This document shows positions 5,855 through 9,916 of a stretch of DNA of 9,916 bases, piece after piece. Within the stretch, counting starts at the first letter, position 1. Every line of letters begins with the position of its first letter. The stretch comes from an uncultured Dechloromonas sp. (GTDB lineage Bacteria; Pseudomonadota; Gammaproteobacteria; Burkholderiales; Rhodocyclaceae). The notes beneath the pieces are model-generated. The model was not told the origin of the DNA and did no database searches. It saw only the letters and a program-made list of their open reading frames with translations. The stretch lies in the NCBI GenBank assembly GCA_946477505.1, contig CAMKYP010000108.1:1-9916 (forward strand), in the 5' to 3' direction. The position numbers and the translations under genes were made by a program.

Positions 5855-6963
5855 AAAAGCAGCTATTCGCGCTGGCCTTCCTGGCCGGTCTTCATGTCGT
5901 GGCGGTGGCGCACGAAGGCCATGACCACGCCGACGAAAAGAAAAGCGCCCGCCCGCTGGGTGACACCCCGCAGCGTCTGCCGGACGGCACGGTATTCGTG
6001 CCCAAGCCGGCGCAGCGCGGCATGGGCGTGCTGACGCTCAAGGTGCAGCCGGAAACGCTGCCCAAGACGCTGGAACTGCCGGGGCGCGTGATCATGGATC
6101 CGCATCTGGGTGGGCGCGTGCAGGCGATGATTCCCGGCCGTATCGAACCGGCCGGAGCGCACGGCTTGCCGGCGGCGGGCAGCCGGGTGAAAAAGGGCGA
6201 CATCCTGGCCTGGGTGGTGCCGGCTTCCGGCGCCATCGAGCGTTCCAACCAGGCGGCCTTGCTCGCCGAGCTGAAGGCTGCCCTGGGCCTGGCCGAGCGG
6301 CGGCTGGCCCGCCTCAACGAACTGGCCGATACGGTGCCGAAAAAGGACATCGATGCCGCCGAGAGCGAGGTGGCCAGTCTGAAGGGGCGCATGGCGGCGG
6401 TGGGTGGTGGCCTATCCGGGCGCGAGGCGCTGGTGGCGCCGGTCGGCGGCGTGCTGGCAGCGAGCAATGCGGTGGTCGGGCAGGTGGTCGAGCCGAAGGA
6501 GCTGATTTTCGAGGTCATCGATCCCGATAGCCTGCATATCGAGGCGACGGCCTTCGAGTCGGTTCCGCTCGGCGAGGTGACGGCGGCAACGGTGGCCGTC
6601 GCCGGTCGCTCGGTGCCGCTGGCCTTCGTCGGCGCGCCGCGCCGTCTGCGCGAGCAGGCCCTGCCGCTGCTGTTCGAAAACCACGCGGCCGGGGCCGGTC
6701 TGGCCCTGCCGCTCGGGCAGCCGGTCAAAGTTCAGGTGCAGCTCAAGGCGACGGTATCCGGCCTGCCGTTGCCGGCAGCGGCCTTGGCGCGCAACACGGC
6801 GAATCAGGTCATCGTCTGGGTGAAGACGGCACCGGAGCGTTTCGCGGCGCGGACGATCCGCAGCGAGCCGCTGGACGGGTTGCGGGTGCTGGTCACGGGG
6901 GGCCTGGAGCCGGGCGACCGGGTCGTCGTCCAGGGCGCCAGCCTGATCGCGCAGATTCGTTAG
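5851..6963 (+). CDS. czcB: Periplasmic adaptor (membrane fusion protein) of a metal RND pump, CzcB-like
   Basis: Bridges the inner-membrane RND pump and the outer-membrane channel and may hand metal to the pump. The 370 residues start with a signal peptide (1-20, ending VVAVA); the mature N-terminus is HEGHDHADEKK, a candidate metal-binding tag. The order of parts fits the family: a first barrel-sandwich half (about 78-124, with GRVQAMIPGRIEP and GSRVKKGDILAWVV), a short alpha-hairpin (about 130-184), a second half (LVAPVGGVLAASNAVVGQVV, 194-213), a beta-barrel (about 225-300) and a membrane-proximal domain ending GGLEPGDRVVVQGASLIAQIR. It has no extra folded domain ahead of the sandwich; that part appears to be encoded by the preceding gene. 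The ATG overlaps the upstream stop (ATGA). The reading frame is open far upstream, but the signal peptide and overlap define this start. Confidence 0.9.
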   Translation: MKKQLFALAFLAGLHVVAVAHEGHDHADEKKSARPLGDTPQRLPDGTVFVPKPAQRGMGVLTLKVQPETLPKTLELPGRVIMDPHLGGRVQAMIPGRIEPAGAHGLPAAGSRVKKGDILAWVVPASGAIERSNQAALLAELKAALGLAERRLARLNELADTVPKKDIDAAESEVASLKGRMAAVGGGLSGREALVAPVGGVLAASNAVVGQVVEPKELIFEVIDPDSLHIEATAFESVPLGEVTAATVAVAGRSVPLAFVGAPRRLREQALPLLFENHAAGAGLALPLGQPVKVQVQLKATVSGLPLPAAALARNTANQVIVWVKTAPERFAARTIRSEPLDGLRVLVTGGLEPGDRVVVQGASLIAQIR

Positions 6964-6972
6964 GAGCACGGC

Positions 6973-9916
6973 ATGTTTCAGTGGCTTGTCGAAAAAAGTC
7001 TGGGCAGCCGGCTATTCGTGCTGGTGGCGGCGACCGCGTTGATGATCTGGGGGGCTGTGCAGGCGACGCGCCTGCCGGTGGATGTCTTTCCCGATCTCAA
7101 CAAGCCGACGGTGACGGTGATGACCGAGGCCGGCGGCATGGCGCCCGAGGAGGTCGAGCAGTTGATCAGCTTTCCGCTCGAAACGGCAATGAGCGGCCTG
7201 CCGGGCATCGCCACCGTGCGCTCGATTTCCAGCGCCGGCCTGTCCTTTGTTTACCTCACCTTCGACTGGAATGTCGATGTCTATCGCGCCCGGCAGATGG
7301 TGACCGAGCGACTGTCGGCAATGAACTCGGCATTGCCGCCGGGCAGCGTGCCGCGCATGGGGCCGGTGTCGTCGATCATGGGCGAGATCATGCTGGTCGC
7401 CATCCCCATCCGTGGTGACGGGGCCGACCCCAAGGCGGCACGCGAGTACGCCGACTGGGTGCTGCGGCCGCGCCTGATGGCGATTTCCGGCGTCTCGCAG
7501 GTCATCCCGATCGGCGGCGAGGTCCGCCAATTCCAGGTGCAGCCCGATACGCGGCGGATGATGGAGCTGGGCATCGGACTCGACCAGATCGAGGCGGCGG
7601 TGCGTGGCTTCGCCGCCAATACGTCGGGCGGTTTTCTCGAATTGAACGGGCGCGAATACCTGATCCGTCACCTCGGTCGCAGCGCGCGTCTGGAGGATTT
7701 GAAGAACCTGGCGATCACAGCGCGCCCGACCGTATCCGGCAACCAGCCGATCCTGTTGCGCCAGGTGGCCGATGTCGGCTTCGCAGCGGCGATCAAGCGT
7801 GGCGACGGCGGCTTCGACGACGGCCGCGAGGGCGGCCCGGCGGTGATTCTGAGTATCCAGAAGCAGCCGACGGCCGATACCGTCGACCTCACCCGGCGCA
7901 TCGAGGCGGCGCTGGTCGATCTCAAAAGCAGCGTGCCGGCGGGCCTGAGTGCGCCACAGGTGATCTTCCGCCAGGCCGACTTCATCGAGGCCTCGCTCGG
8001 CAACCTGCAGCTCAAGCTGCTGATGGCTGCCTGCTTCGTCGCCGGCGTGCTGTTCTTCTTCCTCGGCAACCTGCGGACGATGCTGATTTCGCTGACGGCG
8101 ATTCCGCTTTCCATCCTGACGGCGGTGCTGGTCTTCAAGTGGTTCGGGCTGTCGATCAACACCATGACCCTGGGCGGTCTGGCCATCGCCATCGGCGAGC
8201 TGGTGGACGATGCCGTCGTCGATGTCGAGAACATCCTGCGCCGCCTGCGCGAAAAGGCGGCCAGCGGCCAGCCGTACTCGGTGCGCGCGACGGTGATCGC
8301 CGCCTCGCTCGAGGTGCGCACTGCCATCGTCTATGCAACGCTGATCATTGCCCTCGTCTTCGTGCCGCTGTTTGCCCTGCCCGGTATCGAGGGGCGGCTG
8401 TTCGTGCCGCTCGGCATCGCCTATATCGTCGCCATTCTGGCCTCGCTGGCGGTGTCGGTGCTGGTGACGCCGGTGCTGTCGAGCTACCTGCTGCCGGCGC
8501 TGGTGCGCCACGACCACGGCGAAACACGGCTGGTCGCCTGGCTTAAGGCGCATTACCGGCAGGCCCTGGAGCGGGTGCTCGCGGCGCCGCGCCTGCCTGT
8601 CGTCGTCGCTGGCGTCGCTGTCGTGCTGGCGACCCTGGCCGTGCCTTTCTTTCCGACCACCTTCCTGCCGCCGTTCAACGAAGGCTCGATCACTCTCGGC
8701 CTGCGTCTCAATCCGGGCGCCACGCTGTCCGAGTCGATCCGCGTCGCCACGGCAGCCGAGCAGGCGCTGCGCGGCCTGCCCGAGATCGAGCATATGGGGC
8801 GGCGCACCGGCCGGGCCGAACTCGACGAGCATGCCGAGGGCGTGCATGTCACCGAGTTCGAGATCAAGCTCAAGCCGGGCGGGCGACCCAAGGAGGCGGT
8901 CTATGCGGAGATCCGCCAGCGCCTGAAAGAGCTGCCGGCCAGTCTCAGCCTCGGCCAGCCGATCGCCCACCGTATCGACCACATGCTGTCCGGCGTGCGG
9001 GCGCAGATCGCCATCAAGATCGTCGGCGAAGATCTCGACACGCTGCGCGCCCAGGCCGGCCTGCTGCGCGTGCGGTTGGCGAAGATACCGGGGCTGGCCG
9101 ACCTCGAGATCGAAAAGCAGGTACTGGCGCCGCAGATCAAGGTGCGCGTCGATTTCGACGCGGCGGCGCGTTATGGTATCTCGACGGCACAACTGACGCG
9201 CACGCTGCAGACCCTGGTCGATGGCGAGAAGGTGACGCAGATCGTCGAGGGCAACCGCCGCTTCGACCTGGTCGTCCGCCTCCCTGAGCAGGCGCGCTCG
9301 CTCGATGGGCTGGCCAACCTGCTGGTCGAGACGCCGGCCGGGCGCGTGCCGCTTGCCAAATTGGCGAGCATCGAGGATGCCGACGGGCCGAACCAGATCA
9401 CGCGCGATGAAGGCCGGCGGCGCATCGTCATCTCGGCCAACGCCCAGGGACGGGCCCTGTCCGACGTGGTCGCCGACCTGCGCGCGGCGGTTGCCCAGTT
9501 CCCGTTGCCGGAAGGCTATTTCATCACCCTCGGCGGCCAGTTCCAGGCGCAGGAGGAAGCGGCGCGGCTGATCGCGGTGCTCGCGCTGGGCTCGACGGCA
9601 CTGATCTTCATGGTGCTCTTCAGCCGCTACCGCTCGGCCCTGCTGGCCGCGCTGATCATGGCCAACGTGCCGCTGGCGCTGGTCGGCAGCGTCATCGGCC
9701 TGTGGCTGTCCGGGCAGCCGCTGTCGGTCGCGGCGCTGATCGGCTTCATCACGTTGGCCGGCATCGCCACCCGCAACGGCATCCTCAAGATCAGCCACTA
9801 CCTGAACCTGATGCGCTTCGAGGGTGAGACCTTCGGTGTGCCGATGATCGTGCGTGGCTCGCTGGAGCGCCTGACGCCAGTGCTGATGACCGCGCTGGTC
9901 GCCGCCTTCGCGCTGG
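6973..9916 (+). CDS. czcA: Heavy-metal RND efflux pump, CzcA-like permease (3' end beyond window)
   Basis: Proton-driven inner-membrane pump moving metal ions from the periplasm or cytoplasm toward the outer-membrane channel. 981 codons are present without a stop; the family is usually about 1,020-1,050 residues, so a few dozen residues are missing. Landmarks: TM1 (about 13-30) then LPVDVFPDLNKPTVTVMTEA; GGMAPEEVEQLISFPLETAM in the first porter domain; TM2-TM4 from about 345 with AIAIGELVDDAVVDVEN (404-420); PLFALPGIEGRLFVPLGIAY; the second loop with TTFLPPFNEGSITLGL; and TM10 with ITLAGIATRNGILKISHYL. Asp412 and Glu419 match the essential TM4 acids of this family, but the position of the first CzcA Asp is Ala406. 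Candidate metal ligands in the second loop are His620, His625, His666, His670 and Met671. GGAG at 6963-6966 overlaps the czcB stop; the start ATG follows by nine bases. Metal specificity is not assignable. Confidence 0.93.
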   Translation, partial: MFQWLVEKSLGSRLFVLVAATALMIWGAVQATRLPVDVFPDLNKPTVTVMTEAGGMAPEEVEQLISFPLETAMSGLPGIATVRSISSAGLSFVYLTFDWNVDVYRARQMVTERLSAMNSALPPGSVPRMGPVSSIMGEIMLVAIPIRGDGADPKAAREYADWVLRPRLMAISGVSQVIPIGGEVRQFQVQPDTRRMMELGIGLDQIEAAVRGFAANTSGGFLELNGREYLIRHLGRSARLEDLKNLAITARPTVSGNQPILLRQVADVGFAAAIKRGDGGFDDGREGGPAVILSIQKQPTADTVDLTRRIEAALVDLKSSVPAGLSAPQVIFRQADFIEASLGNLQLKLLMAACFVAGVLFFFLGNLRTMLISLTAIPLSILTAVLVFKWFGLSINTMTLGGLAIAIGELVDDAVVDVENILRRLREKAASGQPYSVRATVIAASLEVRTAIVYATLIIALVFVPLFALPGIEGRLFVPLGIAYIVAILASLAVSVLVTPVLSSYLLPALVRHDHGETRLVAWLKAHYRQALERVLAAPRLPVVVAGVAVVLATLAVPFFPTTFLPPFNEGSITLGLRLNPGATLSESIRVATAAEQALRGLPEIEHMGRRTGRAELDEHAEGVHVTEFEIKLKPGGRPKEAVYAEIRQRLKELPASLSLGQPIAHRIDHMLSGVRAQIAIKIVGEDLDTLRAQAGLLRVRLAKIPGLADLEIEKQVLAPQIKVRVDFDAAARYGISTAQLTRTLQTLVDGEKVTQIVEGNRRFDLVVRLPEQARSLDGLANLLVETPAGRVPLAKLASIEDADGPNQITRDEGRRRIVISANAQGRALSDVVADLRAAVAQFPLPEGYFITLGGQFQAQEEAARLIAVLALGSTALIFMVLFSRYRSALLAALIMANVPLALVGSVIGLWLSGQPLSVAALIGFITLAGIATRNGILKISHYLNLMRFEGETFGVPMIVRGSLERLTPVLMTALVAAFAL

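Noticed and set aside
7012..9798. A 928-codon minus-strand open frame opposite the RND pump gene
   Set aside because: Low-complexity His/Arg/Asp/Gln-rich translation with no membrane or domain pattern, antisense to a pump gene with all family motifs; a shadow of high-GC third-position bias.

Overview
The window is high-GC DNA from what is probably a betaproteobacterium. A Rhodocyclales-type organism (Dechloromonas/Azospira relatives) is my best guess, from overall protein character and the compact tgt-yajC-secD-secF order, not from any search. It holds two divergently transcribed gene blocks and no sign of mobile elements, CRISPR, tRNA or rRNA.

Minus-strand block (positions 1-3589): tgt (queuosine tRNA-guanine transglycosylase), yajC, secD and the first 57 codons of secF, read right to left. 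This is the conserved housekeeping operon that ends in the SecDF-YajC accessory translocase. The unusual point is a perfect terminator-like hairpin with a T-tract between yajC and secD, which could set the ratio of Tgt/YajC to SecDF. queA, a common upstream partner of tgt, is not next to it here.

Intergenic 3590-3667: a short, relatively AT-rich divergent promoter region. The best +strand promoter (TTGCTT, 16 bp, TATAGT) physically overlaps the best minus-strand -10 candidate.

Plus-strand block (3668-9916): a heavy-metal RND efflux operon. The order is (1) a small His/Cys-rich exported protein resembling CzcI; (2) a 100-bp gap with stacked inverted repeats, one of which runs into the Shine-Dalgarno sequence of the next gene; (3) a CzcC-like outer-membrane channel; (4) a 166-aa exported, membrane-anchored protein that looks like a free-standing copy of the domain often fused to the N-terminus of metal RND adaptors; (5) a CzcB-like periplasmic adaptor with a His-rich mature N-terminus; (6) a CzcA-like inner-membrane RND pump, cut off by the window edge after 981 codons. 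Genes 3-6 overlap or abut tightly and are probably translationally coupled. Together they would form a tripartite envelope-spanning pump exporting a transition metal, with the small exported proteins as likely metal-handling accessories.

The metal cannot be named. The TM4 motif of the pump lacks the first Asp of the Zn/Co/Cd-type CzcA motif, and by eye the pump also lacks the methionine triad of the Cu/Ag pump CusA. No metal sensor gene lies in the window. The most interesting parts are the free-standing adaptor domain gene with its G7 tract at the junction with czcB, the atypical pump signature, and the yajC/secD hairpin.
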